Assembly (NCBI GenBank): GCA_002163155.1
Contig: MAAO01000002.1
Location: forward strand, 62,001-126,000
Source: Halobacteriovorax marinus
GTDB taxonomy: Bacteria; Bdellovibrionota; Bacteriovoracia; Bacteriovoracales; Bacteriovoracaceae
Direction: 5' to 3'
Length of the DNA: 64,000 nt
A program made the position numbers and the translations under genes. The notes under the pieces are model-generated. The model saw only the letters and a list, made by a program, of their open reading frames with translations. It did no database searches and was not told the DNA's origin. Below are positions 44,325-52,875 of this stretch, piece after piece. Every line of letters begins with the position of its first letter. Positions within the stretch are counted from its first letter, which is position 1.

Positions 44325-45959
44325 TTGACGAAGAAATTTAAGTTAGTACTTAGAACGTTCTTAATGTTTTTTATAGCTATTACGCTTAGTGGATTACTAT
44401 ATGCAGATTCAAAGAAAATCCATCTCACAGAAAAGGAAGCTTTTGATTTAGGTATGTCTTCATTTAAAAAGAAAAAATATATTCAGAGTTTGCAGTTTTG
44501 GAATTATCTCTGTGAAAAGAATTCTAAGAAAGGTGTATATTTCTTCAATAGAGGAAATGTTTACTTCTCTTTGCAAGATTATCAAGCAGCACTTTTATCT
44601 TATAGGCGAGTCTTAGAGGTTGATAGTGAACTTTCTCAAGTCGCAGCTCTGTACATGTCAAAGTGTTATAAAAAATTGGGGAAATTTTCTACCGCTAAAT
44701 TGACTCTTCGCTCTTTATTAAAGAGTCAAGATTTAAGACCTACTGTTAGAGGTCTTGCTCAAGAAGAAGTTGAATTAATAAAAGAAGCGAAGAAATCAAA
44801 AGATCGTGAACAAAAATCTATTCCTCTTGAATTTGTTCTTGGCCTTAAGTATTTTAAACAACAGAAGTATGTTGAATCTATTGCGAACTTAGAGCTTGCT
44901 AGCAAAAGTTATTCAAGTCCTGAGTTATACCTAATAAAGGGAATTTGTTATTTTAAACTTAATAATAATAAACTTGCTAAAGTTAATTTAAGATTAGCAG
45001 CTAAAAAATCTAGCGATCCTGACATAATTAGTAATGCTAGTGCTCTAATGTCTCTTATCAAGCAGAAGGAATCTGAAGTTGTAGCTGTAGTCTCTCCTTG
45101 GAATATAACTCTTGGAGCAACTCTTGATTATACGACAAATCCCTTAAATGTCACAGAAGTAGATACTGGAAGTAAGGAATCTCAATATTCTCTAAGTTTT
45201 GGTTTAGGGTATGATTTTATTGTATTCAATGGCTTTCGTATTAGTCCTAATTATGATCTAAGCTTTGATCAATCTTTTAAAACATCTGATGACCGCTTTG
45301 TTGAACATGTAGGAAGTTTGTCTCTTCTTTACTTTGGTAATTTAGGCTACATAAAGCTATTGCCAAGTTTCACAAAGCAGGACTCCGGTAAGAAGCCGTA
45401 CCTTACGAAGTCTGGCGGTAGCTTTAGTGGAAACATCAATTATCTCAAGTTCTTCTCTACATCATTAAGTTTTGTCACAAGTCAGAATAATCCTGAAAGT
45501 ATTGAACAAAGCTATTTAAATGGTAAATCAAATAGTCTCTCTATAAGCGAAACATTTTCTACAGAGAAGTTTTCTTTTAGTGCATCACTATCTCTTACTA
45601 AGGATCAATTTCAAGATGAAGCTGATAATGTTCTAAGTAAGAAAGCCACAGGCGCAAGTTTAGGACTCTACTTTTATCCACTAGAAGTTTTCACCATTTC
45701 TACTTCCTTAAATTACTTAAGAGAAGTTTATAAAGAGGACTCTAGTAGTGGCTTTATCAGAAAAAATACGCAAACCTCTCTAAGTTTAGGGCTGACTTAC
45801 GATCTAACTAAGAAAGTTAATATATTCTTTAATAGTAATCTCTCCATTGATGACGGGAATTTAGATACGCAAACAAATGAAGTAGGGGTGTCTTTAACTG
45901 ATGATCTCTATGAATTCGATGAACAAGTTTCAATAGGTATAACCTGGTATATTTTATGA
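44325..45959 (+). CDS. TPR protein with C-terminal outer-membrane barrel-like domain
   Basis: This encodes 544 residues from a TTG start with an N-terminal hydrophobic export signal (LMFFIAITLSGLLYA). Residues about 30-240 hold TPR repeats (for example VYFFNRGNVYFSLQDYQAALLSYRR-type helices). From about 250 the sequence changes to alternating strands (NITLGATLDYTT, SLSFGLGYDF, SFSASLSLT) to the final GITWYIL, as in a barrel. The stop overlaps the sigma-factor start as ATGA, so they are translationally coupled. It resembles other TPR-plus-barrel proteins used in secretion or surface assembly. Confidence 0.8.
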   Translation: MTKKFKLVLRTFLMFFIAITLSGLLYADSKKIHLTEKEAFDLGMSSFKKKKYIQSLQFWNYLCEKNSKKGVYFFNRGNVYFSLQDYQAALLSYRRVLEVDSELSQVAALYMSKCYKKLGKFSTAKLTLRSLLKSQDLRPTVRGLAQEEVELIKEAKKSKDREQKSIPLEFVLGLKYFKQQKYVESIANLELASKSYSSPELYLIKGICYFKLNNNKLAKVNLRLAAKKSSDPDIISNASALMSLIKQKESEVVAVVSPWNITLGATLDYTTNPLNVTEVDTGSKESQYSLSFGLGYDFIVFNGFRISPNYDLSFDQSFKTSDDRFVEHVGSLSLLYFGNLGYIKLLPSFTKQDSGKKPYLTKSGGSFSGNINYLKFFSTSLSFVTSQNNPESIEQSYLNGKSNSLSISETFSTEKFSFSASLSLTKDQFQDEADNVLSKKATGASLGLYFYPLEVFTISTSLNYLREVYKEDSSSGFIRKNTQTSLSLGLTYDLTKKVNIFFNSNLSIDDGNLDTQTNEVGVSLTDDLYEFDEQVSIGITWYIL

Positions 45960-46489
45960 AAGATATTAAACAAATATTCATTGGTGCAAGAGAAGGCAGA
46001 AACGATTGTGTTCAATTTCTCATTGAAATTTATCAACCTCGTTTATTAAAATTCTGCTTCTTTCTCACAGGTGATTACAATCTCGCCCAGGATATTTCAC
46101 AGGAAACATTTCTTAAAATGTTAAAAAATCTTCATAGTATTAAATCTGAAAAGGCTATTTACAGTTGGTTAATTACTGTCGCAAGAAACAACTTCTTAGA
46201 TATTAAAAAGAGTAAGTTTAATTCTTTAGAGGAGTTACCGCTAAACTCCCTCGTTGATCGAAATAACCATGACTTAGAACTCTTACATGATCTGGCTTAC
46301 GCCTTCTCTCAACTCGAGGTTAAGGATAGACTCGTATTACTCGTCGTTGATTTTGAAAAACTTTCCTACATAGAATCTGCACAATTCCTTGATATAAGTG
46401 AGAATGCGCTGAAATTGCGTCTGCACAGAGCGAGAAAGAAATTATTATCAATCTTAGATGAAACAAACCCTTACTCTGAGTCGTCTTAA
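45956..46489 (+). CDS. ECF-type RNA polymerase sigma factor
   Basis: This sigma-70-family regulator of 177 residues has only the two essential regions. Region 2 runs about 20-85 (FCFFLTGDYNLAQDISQETFLKML, with AIYSWLITVARNNFLD as 2.4). Region 4 runs about 115-165 (RLVLLVVDFEKLSYIESAQFLDISENALKLRLHRARKKLL), a clear helix-turn-helix. Its start overlaps the TPR-barrel stop, and a single-span membrane protein gene overlaps its end, the usual place for an anti-sigma factor. Confidence 0.93.
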   Translation: MKDIKQIFIGAREGRNDCVQFLIEIYQPRLLKFCFFLTGDYNLAQDISQETFLKMLKNLHSIKSEKAIYSWLITVARNNFLDIKKSKFNSLEELPLNSLVDRNNHDLELLHDLAYAFSQLEVKDRLVLLVVDFEKLSYIESAQFLDISENALKLRLHRARKKLLSILDETNPYSESS

Positions 46490-46955
46490 ATATATGAAGA
46501 CTAAATACGAGCATTATATTCAGGAATTTGAGAATCTAAACTTTAAGGATAGTTCAGTAATCTATAAGGACTATTCTAGGTGGAAAGTGCAGCGACGTAT
46601 GATTCATTTTACTAGCTCAGTAGTCATTGTTTTACTGTTAACTTTTTCAAACTCCAACATAGGAACTACGACAAGTTTTAATGTAGTAGACGATAATATC
46701 TATAAAGTGCAGTTGCTTGGAAGCGATAAGTTTCCAAGTGTTCAAGTTATCTTAGGGGAGGGATTATCCTTTGTTTCAGATAAATTTCCCTCCGTTTCTG
46801 AATTGCGTGAATTAGATTTTGAAGTTTCTTTGGAGGGTCTATCTATTTTAGTGACATCAGACTCTAAAGGAACAAAACCAATACTTCTTAAGTATTACAA
46901 CTCAGATAAGAAGTATTTGATTAAGAAAGTATATTTGAATATTAAGTCACTATAA
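46458..46955 (+). CDS. single-span membrane protein, candidate anti-sigma factor
   Basis: This encodes 165 residues (153 if the ATG at 46494 is used). About 50 cytoplasmic residues precede one membrane span (HFTSSVVIVLLLTF), with about 95 residues outside. The order cytoplasmic N-terminus, one span, extracytoplasmic C-terminus, and the overlap with the sigma gene, match many anti-sigma factors. I see no zinc HxxxCxxC motif or known anti-sigma domain, so the call is contextual. No lipobox. Confidence 0.6.
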   Translation: MKQTLTLSRLKYMKTKYEHYIQEFENLNFKDSSVIYKDYSRWKVQRRMIHFTSSVVIVLLLTFSNSNIGTTTSFNVVDDNIYKVQLLGSDKFPSVQVILGEGLSFVSDKFPSVSELRELDFEVSLEGLSILVTSDSKGTKPILLKYYNSDKKYLIKKVYLNIKSL

Positions 46956-46968
46956 GGAAGTAGAAAGT

Positions 46969-48411
46969 ATGAAGAAGATTGGCATCATTTTACTTATTTA
47001 TTCGTTACTCATTTCGCAGGCCTTAAGTGAAGTCTATATGGCCGATTCCGATGATATTACTAAGTTTGATAAAATCTTAAAAAAAGTCTTAAAGGCCAAG
47101 CAGAAGAAAGCTAAGTCTCAAGTAGCGGGTAGTTCTGAAGAAACAAAAGAGTCTACAGAATCTACAGAATCTAAAGATGATGAAAATTCATTGCTTGGTA
47201 AACTCATGAGCGATGAGAACTTAAAAGAAATTGTTGTTGATGAACTCTCTGGAGAAATTGATTCTCTAAGACAAGTCCTTAAGGCCTACTTAATTCAAAC
47301 CCAATCGCGTAGAATTTCTGGCGGGTCTCAAGACTTTAGTACTAGTACAACAGACCCTGAAGCTTTGAGGGAGTTACAAGAGCTTATCGAAGCAAATATA
47401 TTTACGCCTGAGCCTGAAGAGGTCGTGGTTAATGAACCTGACCCAGATCCAACTCCGGACCCCGATCCAACTCCTGACCCAGATCCAACTCCGGACCCAG
47501 ATCCAACTCCGGACCCCGATCCAACTCCGGACCCAGATCCAACTCCGGACCCCGATCCAACTCCTGACCCAGATCCAACTCCGGACCCCGATCCAACTCC
47601 TGACCCAGATCCAACTCCGGACCCCGATCCAACTCCTGACCCAGATCCAACTCCGGACCCCGATCCAACTCCGGATCCAGATCCAACTCCGGACCCAGAT
47701 CCAACTCCGGACCCCGATCCAACTCCAGATCCGACGTCCGATCTACAAAGAAGAATTGATAAGATCCAAAATAAATTGGAGCAAGCTAAACTTAGAATTA
47801 TAGCTAATTATGTAAGAAGTTATGATCACTTAAAAGAAGTTCTCGAAAGTCATCCTCACGGAGGTAAAGTTGATAGAATTCTAGCTAAGAGTGAAGCTCG
47901 TAAAGATAAGAAAATTGCTTTTGTAACTAATCTCTTTGACTCAAAAAAGGATCATATTGAAGATGTTCTTACAAAGCACTCTGATCACGGACATGATGGT
48001 GATTTAAAACATCATATTAAAAAAGGTAAGGTGGTTGCTAATTACTTGTCCAAGTACCATAAGCTTAAAAGTAAAATTTATAAGAGTCACTCTAAGTATA
48101 AAGAAGATAAGTTCAAAGCTCGTTCAAAATTTAGAAAATTTAAAGCACTATTTTCTAAAAACGACAACTTTGTGGCTAAGTTGGAGAAAAAGAAAGCTAA
48201 ATTGAAAAAGAAAATTGATAAAATTAATGAAAGAAGAAAAAAGAAAAATGACAAAATTCGTGCACGAATTAAACATATTAAGGAAAAGAAAATTGAAAGG
48301 TTAAAAAGGATAAAGGAGAAGCACAAAAAATATCATGATAAACATAAGAAGCATGGGCATGATGGACACGATGGGAATCACCACGGTCATGACGATGATG
48401 ATGACGATTAG
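46969..48411 (+). CDS. secreted PDPTPD-repeat protein with His/Asp-rich C-terminus
   Basis: This encodes 480 residues with a signal peptide (ending near ALSE). After an acidic helical region come sixteen copies of the hexapeptide PDPTPD (residues about 159-254), which should form an extended rod. A Lys-rich coiled-coil region follows, containing HPHGGK, HSDHGHDGD and KHGHDGHDG segments, and the protein ends in HHGHDDDDDD. The His/Asp clusters should bind divalent metal. No LPXTG or barrel anchor is seen. Last gene of the FecR/ECF operon and probably its surface or periplasm-spanning product. Confidence 0.85.
   Translation: MKKIGIILLIYSLLISQALSEVYMADSDDITKFDKILKKVLKAKQKKAKSQVAGSSEETKESTESTESKDDENSLLGKLMSDENLKEIVVDELSGEIDSLRQVLKAYLIQTQSRRISGGSQDFSTSTTDPEALRELQELIEANIFTPEPEEVVVNEPDPDPTPDPDPTPDPDPTPDPDPTPDPDPTPDPDPTPDPDPTPDPDPTPDPDPTPDPDPTPDPDPTPDPDPTPDPDPTPDPDPTPDPDPTPDPDPTPDPTSDLQRRIDKIQNKLEQAKLRIIANYVRSYDHLKEVLESHPHGGKVDRILAKSEARKDKKIAFVTNLFDSKKDHIEDVLTKHSDHGHDGDLKHHIKKGKVVANYLSKYHKLKSKIYKSHSKYKEDKFKARSKFRKFKALFSKNDNFVAKLEKKKAKLKKKIDKINERRKKKNDKIRARIKHIKEKKIERLKRIKEKHKKYHDKHKKHGHDGHDGNHHGHDDDDDD
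47443..47730 (+). repeat. 16 tandem copies of an 18-base unit
   Basis: The unit CCAGATCCAACTCCGGAC (with third-base variants such as CCC, CCT and GAT) is repeated sixteen times in frame and encodes PDPTPD. Units are near-identical, so recent expansion is likely. Copy-number change keeps the frame and would alter rod length in steps of six residues. Confidence 0.95.
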
Positions 48412-48550
48412 AATTTTATATAAAATAAAGAAATTATAAAGGCTTTAGGTAAAATTGATATCTCTTCAATTTAATTGTTTTTAACTTTTTCAGTGTAACC
48501 CGATAGGTTATTAGGTTTCTACTTATTGATAAATTGGAGATTTATACATT

Positions 48551-48967
48551 ATGGAAGAAAGAAAATTATCTGACTTATATCCTCATCAAATTTTACTTGT
48601 GGAGGATAATATCAAAAATCAAAAGGTTGCTAAAAGGACCTTTGAAAAGTTAGGTTATAGCTGTGACATAGTCGAAAATGGATTGCAGGCCTTGGATCTG
48701 ATTGATTCGAAAAGTGTAGGTCATTATTCAATTGTCTTCATGGATATTCAAATGCCTGTAATGGATGGTATTGCTGCCTCTAAGGACCTTCTTGTTACCT
48801 ATGGTTCTTCTCGCCCTAGAGTTGTTGCTATGACTGCAAATGTCTTTAAAGAAGATAAGAAGAAGTGTAGGGAAGCGGGAATGGAGTATTTTCTCTCTAA
48901 GCCAGTGGATATAAAGCAGCTTGAAGATGTTCTTGTTAAATTCTATTCTCGACAAAATGTAGCTTGA
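48551..48967 (+). CDS. single-domain response regulator (CheY-like)
   Basis: This encodes 138 residues, only a receiver domain. The acidic pair is in LLVEDNIKNQ, the phosphoacceptor Asp is in FMDIQMPVMDG, the switch Thr/Ala in VAMTAN and the Lys in FLSKPVD. These fit the receivers of hybrid kinases. No kinase gene is adjacent. The 139-base AT-rich gap upstream holds a TAACC-CGATA-GGTTA inverted repeat at about 48496-48510 but no clear promoter boxes. Confidence 0.92.
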   Translation: MEERKLSDLYPHQILLVEDNIKNQKVAKRTFEKLGYSCDIVENGLQALDLIDSKSVGHYSIVFMDIQMPVMDGIAASKDLLVTYGSSRPRVVAMTANVFKEDKKKCREAGMEYFLSKPVDIKQLEDVLVKFYSRQNVA

Positions 48968-49021
48968 GAAGCTGCAATATATGTTAGAATTAAGTAACTT
49001 TTATTCTTAGGACACTTTGAA

Positions 49022-49243
49022 ATGAATAAAGATAGATTAAAATCAATAGTAGCAATTGCTGGAGGACTCTTAGGGTTATTATATATTCTAAATCCAACAG
49101 CAGGCATAATAGAGTTTATTCCGGATAATATTCCCTATATTGGTAATCTTGATGAAGCTGCCGCGGTGGTTTTAATACTTGGTTGCTTAAGACACTTTAA
49201 TGTTGATTTAACAAAGCATTTTAAAGGGAAGAAGAAGTCTTAA
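49022..49243 (+). CDS. DUF1232-like small membrane protein
   Basis: This encodes 73 residues with two hydrophobic stretches (about 9-26 and 45-58). The motif IPDNIPYIGNLDEAAAVVLIL is the core of the DUF1232 (YkvA-like) family, whose function is unknown. The end is Lys-rich and cytoplasmic by the positive-inside rule. It lies 54 bases after the receiver gene and converges on recQ with five bases between stops. Confidence 0.8.
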   Translation: MNKDRLKSIVAIAGGLLGLLYILNPTAGIIEFIPDNIPYIGNLDEAAAVVLILGCLRHFNVDLTKHFKGKKKS

Positions 49244-49248
49244 AATTA

Positions 49249-51114
49249 CTATTGATTCAATTCAACTAGAATATCGAGAAATATCTTTCCATAGCGTTTT
49301 AATTTCTTTGGACCCACTCCGTGGATTTCTTCAAGTTGGTATAGTTCTGTAGGTCTATGTTCAACCATTTCTACAAGGGTTTTATCAGGAAAAATTTTAA
49401 AGGTTTGTGTTCTCTTCTTCTTCGCTAGATTATTTCTAAAAATTTTAAGATTTTCGAGCAGTGTTTTATCGGTACCGTCGTAGGGGATGAAGTCGTTAGA
49501 TACTGCTGCTTTTTTCTTTGTTTTCTTTCTGGGAGATGCTTTCTTTTTGGTCTTTGCCGTAGTCTTACTCACTGTTTTCTTATAATCGGCCCTAAGGTAG
49601 ACGGACTCGCTTCCTTCAAGAACAGCTATGGCCTTTTTAGTCAGTTTTAGCTCTGAACTACCATCCATAATCATTTTTAAATGACCAAGGGCGATCAATT
49701 GCCTAAAAATTGAATGCCAAAGGGCCTCATTATATTCATGTCCGGCCTTAAAGCTTGGAATATTTAAATGACCATGGCTTTGCACTGTAGCTGTAATATT
49801 TCCAAGCAAGACATCAATCATATAGTGAGAGTTATACTTCTGTGATGTTTCGTAGACACACTTAAGAGCAAGTTTCGAAAGTTCCGTGGCATCAATTTGT
49901 TTGGCAACAGGTGCGTGGCAAGTGTCACAATTTTCACAGGGGCCAGTGTAGGGGTCATCAAAGTAACCTAGGAGAACTTCTCTACGACACTTGGTGGTTT
50001 CACAAAAGCCAAGTATGGCATCTAGCTTTTCTTCGATAACTCGACGTCTAGCAGCTGAACTCACGCCTCTACAGGCCATCTTTTTAAGGAGAACCAAGTC
50101 TCTTAGTCCATAGAGCATCCAAGCGTTTGAAGGAAGTCCATCTCGACCAGCGCGACCGGTTTCTTGATAGTATGACTCAAGACACTTTGGTAGATCCATA
50201 TGGGCCACAAAGCGCACATCTGGTTTATCTATACCCATTCCAAAAGCAATGGTCGCTACAACAATTGTTTTTTCTTCTTTAATAAATTTTTCTTGCGCCT
50301 TATCTCTATACTTCTGTGAAAGGCCAGCGTGATAAGGCAGTGCCTTGAAGCCAGCTTTTACCAGCTCTTTTGCTGTTTCTTCTGTACTCTTTCTAGAGAG
50401 ACAGTAGACAATGCCAGAGTGGTTGAGGTGTTCATTTCTTAAATATTCAATGAGTTTTAATATGTTTAGAGCTTTAGTGCCTTTCTTCTCAATGGAGTAG
50501 TGAATATTGGGTCGATCAAATGAACCAATAAAGACAGGGGAGTTATGTAGACCAAGACAGCGGATGATTTCTTCTTTGGTAGCATGCCCAGCTGTTGCTG
50601 TTAGGGCGATTCTAGGAATGTTTGGAAATCTCTTTGCGAGGATTCCTAGTTCCATATACTCCGGGCGAAAATCATGTCCCCATTGTGAAACGCAATGGGC
50701 TTCATCAATGGCAAATAATGAAATTTCGATCCTATCGAGGACTCCTTGAAAATATGGAGACATTAGTCTCTCAGGGGAGACATAGAGGATCTTTAAATTT
50801 CCAGCAAGTAGGTTCTCTTCGATTTCACCTTGATCAGCGTGAGATAGGGAAGAGTTGAGAAAAGCCGCTTCGACTCCTTTATCTAGGAGAGCGTCAACCT
50901 GGTCTTTCATTAAAGCTATTAGGGGAGATATGATGACAGCTGTTCCAAATCTAGAGAGAGCTGGAATTTGGTAACACAGTGATTTCCCTCCACCAGTCGG
51001 CATGAGGACTAGGGCATTTTTTCCAGCAATTACATGATTAATAATTTCTTCTTGATCTCCACGAAATTGATCGTAACCAAAGACTGTTTGAAGAATAGAT
51101 AAGGCGTCAGACAT
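49249..51114 (-). CDS. recQ: ATP-dependent DNA helicase RecQ (copy 1)
   Basis: This encodes 621 residues with the full RecQ layout: Walker [16 protein letters not shown] box in [20 protein letters not shown], motif [12 protein letters not shown], the RQC zinc cysteines ([12 protein letters not shown], then CENCDTC), and a C-terminal HRDC domain (about 545-620). A Lys/Ala-rich linker precedes HRDC. RecQ unwinds recombination and replication intermediates 3' to 5'. A second full-length RecQ is at 57.7 kb; the two are clearly different in sequence. Confidence 0.95.
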   Translation of the reverse strand: MSDALSILQTVFGYDQFRGDQEEIINHVIAGKNALVLMPTGGGKSLCYQIPALSRFGTAVIISPLIALMKDQVDALLDKGVEAAFLNSSLSHADQGEIEENLLAGNLKILYVSPERLMSPYFQGVLDRIEISLFAIDEAHCVSQWGHDFRPEYMELGILAKRFPNIPRIALTATAGHATKEEIIRCLGLHNSPVFIGSFDRPNIHYSIEKKGTKALNILKLIEYLRNEHLNHSGIVYCLSRKSTEETAKELVKAGFKALPYHAGLSQKYRDKAQEKFIKEEKTIVVATIAFGMGIDKPDVRFVAHMDLPKCLESYYQETGRAGRDGLPSNAWMLYGLRDLVLLKKMACRGVSSAARRRVIEEKLDAILGFCETTKCRREVLLGYFDDPYTGPCENCDTCHAPVAKQIDATELSKLALKCVYETSQKYNSHYMIDVLLGNITATVQSHGHLNIPSFKAGHEYNEALWHSIFRQLIALGHLKMIMDGSSELKLTKKAIAVLEGSESVYLRADYKKTVSKTTAKTKKKASPRKKTKKKAAVSNDFIPYDGTDKTLLENLKIFRNNLAKKKRTQTFKIFPDKTLVEMVEHRPTELYQLEEIHGVGPKKLKRYGKIFLDILVELNQ

Positions 51115-51172
51115 GTCTAATATTATACTAATTCTGATCGCTTACGATAGTTTTTTATGAGGTTCTATCTTG

Positions 51173-51188
51173 TTTCAATTCATTGAAA
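51173..51188. promoter_or_regulatory. inverted repeat between recQ and the methyltransferase gene
   Basis: TTTCAAT-TC-ATTGAAA is a 16-base inverted repeat in the 168-base divergent region. It could be an operator for either gene. Only the symmetry supports it. Confidence 0.35.
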
Positions 51189-51282
51189 TAAGGTCATTCC
51201 GTGAATTTAAAACCTATAGATGGTAAATTATCTAAATTATGCTAATGTTTCAAACAATTTAACCCTCACAAAGAAACTCCCA

Positions 51283-52089
51283 ATGAAAAAGACTCAACCC
51301 GTTGATATACACGCCCTCTATTTAGCCTCTGTGCAAGATCCCATGAGTGATATCGAACGAATCTCTAATATATATAGTGAAATATTTCAAAAACAGGCCA
51401 AGAGTTTTAGAGAAGACTTTAGTGGTACCTTCGCCCTAAGTTGTTGTTGGGTGCAATCTGATATTGAACGCTCAGCTATCGCCATTGATATTGATCATGA
51501 AACTGTTGAATACGGAAAAAAGAATTACCTCGCTAATATGAATGAGAGTGAGCAGGGAAGATTGCAGGCGATTGAAGGCAATTGTATTGTAGAGACTGAG
51601 GCTGTTGATGTTATAGCGACTTTTAACTTTTCCTATTGTCTACTGCATAAGAGAAGTGAGCTATTAGATTACTTTAAGAAGTGTCACACTTCATTAAATG
51701 ATAACGGCATGATGATTATGGATAATTTTGGTGGAAGTGATAGTGAAATCCCTGAAGTACAAGAAAGAGATATAGAACATGCAGATCACTTAGGTCCCTT
51801 TATTTTTGAATTTGAAAGAAAGTCCTTTAATCCTATTGACCGCTTAGCGCACTATGGAATTCATTTTAAGTTTCCCGATGGACGCGAGGTGATGAATGCT
51901 TACACTTATCACTTTAGAATGTGGAGTCTTACAGAACTCAAGGATCTTTTAGAGGAAGCAGGTTTTTCTAAGAGTCATGTTTACTGGGAAAAGTGCGACA
52001 AAGATGGTTTCGGGAATGGAGAGTTCTACCAAACTTTAGAAGAGGAGAACTCAGTGAATTGGAATGCCTATATCGTTGGTGTTAAATAA
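51283..52089 (+). CDS. class I SAM-dependent methyltransferase
   Basis: This encodes 268 residues from the internal ATG (MKKTQPVDIHALYL); the frame extends upstream but without a ribosome site. The sequence KSFREDFSGTFALSCCW is a divergent motif I, AIDIDHETVEYG the acidic loop, and VIATFNFSYCLLHKR motif IV. MIMDNFGG is post-motif. The substrate is unknown. Its end overlaps the amidotransferase-like gene by eight bases. Confidence 0.8.
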   Translation: MKKTQPVDIHALYLASVQDPMSDIERISNIYSEIFQKQAKSFREDFSGTFALSCCWVQSDIERSAIAIDIDHETVEYGKKNYLANMNESEQGRLQAIEGNCIVETEAVDVIATFNFSYCLLHKRSELLDYFKKCHTSLNDNGMMIMDNFGGSDSEIPEVQERDIEHADHLGPFIFEFERKSFNPIDRLAHYGIHFKFPDGREVMNAYTYHFRMWSLTELKDLLEEAGFSKSHVYWEKCDKDGFGNGEFYQTLEEENSVNWNAYIVGVK

Positions 52090-52843
52090 GCTTCTTAATC
52101 TCATTGAGCATTCCATTAAATTCCGTTGCAAACTTATGTGCATCTCCCGGCCATCTCGCCGAGAGGTAGTTTCCATCTCTTACACAGAAGCCACGGGACA
52201 ATTTCTTCAGAGAATCTCTCAAGAGAACCATGGGTCCTTGAATAAAATCAGATTCAGATTCTAAGTTCTCAATAACTTCTTCTTCCACAGTCGTTTCAGG
52301 ATAGGTCTTATAGTAAGTGCCAAGTCTTTTCTTAGTAAGTAGGTAGGCCAAATTTTCGGAACTCTTAAGTAGCGCTGTGGTTTTTCTAGTATGAAGGACA
52401 GACTTATTAGTTTTCAAAGACTTACTTCTCGCCACAAGTAGCACTCCATGACAAATGGCTGCCACTGGTTTGTTGTTATCAAAGAAATGAGCAACGCAAT
52501 CTTGTAACACAGAAGACTCTAGAAATTCTTTCATTCCCTGTGCATGTCCACCTGGAAGTAGTAGGGCATCAAAACTCTCTATATTTATATTGTCGTAGGA
52601 AATAGGGTTGTTGAACTCTGAACTCTCTGTAAGTTCTTTATAAGCTTGTTTTCCATTCTTATCTGCTACGAGAAACATTCCAAAGAGGCCTAGTCCATCA
52701 CCTTCAATCATTTTCATATCAGCAATTCCCTTCTCACCCTTGGGAGTTGCGAAAGTAATCTTGTGCTGTTTTAAAATTTTAAAAGGTACCGCCACTTCTG
52801 TGGGATCAAAGTCCCTTGCAGGTAGGGGAATGAGTATATTCAT
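52082..52843 (-). CDS. DJ-1/PfpI-like (class I glutamine amidotransferase fold) protein
   Basis: This encodes 253 residues. The nucleophile-elbow Cys is in VAAICHGVLL, preceded by LLLPGGHAQGM (oxyanion loop) and followed by a likely His in the late region. The N-terminus MNILIPLPARDFDPTEVAVPF carries the conserved Glu region of the family. Members are deglycases, chaperones or peptidases; the exact role is not clear. No signal peptide. It follows the NDH-2 gene after 32 bases on the same strand. Confidence 0.82.
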   Translation of the reverse strand: MNILIPLPARDFDPTEVAVPFKILKQHKITFATPKGEKGIADMKMIEGDGLGLFGMFLVADKNGKQAYKELTESSEFNNPISYDNINIESFDALLLPGGHAQGMKEFLESSVLQDCVAHFFDNNKPVAAICHGVLLVARSKSLKTNKSVLHTRKTTALLKSSENLAYLLTKKRLGTYYKTYPETTVEEEVIENLESESDFIQGPMVLLRDSLKKLSRGFCVRDGNYLSARWPGDAHKFATEFNGMLNEIKKLI

Positions 52844-52875
52844 AATTCTCTCTTTTTAAATAAGTCCTCTTCATT

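Noticed and set aside
47443-47730. Regular repeats resembling a CRISPR array
   Set aside because: The units are contiguous, have no spacers, and are in-frame protein coding (PDPTPD).
47429-47803. Open frames on both strands over the 18-base repeats
   Set aside because: They are by-products of the low-complexity repeat; the real frame has the signal peptide, ribosome site and flanking sequence.
48496-48510. TAACC-CGATA-GGTTA as a sigma-28 promoter for the receiver gene
   Set aside because: The -10-like part matches but no CTAAA-type -35 box is found at the right distance.
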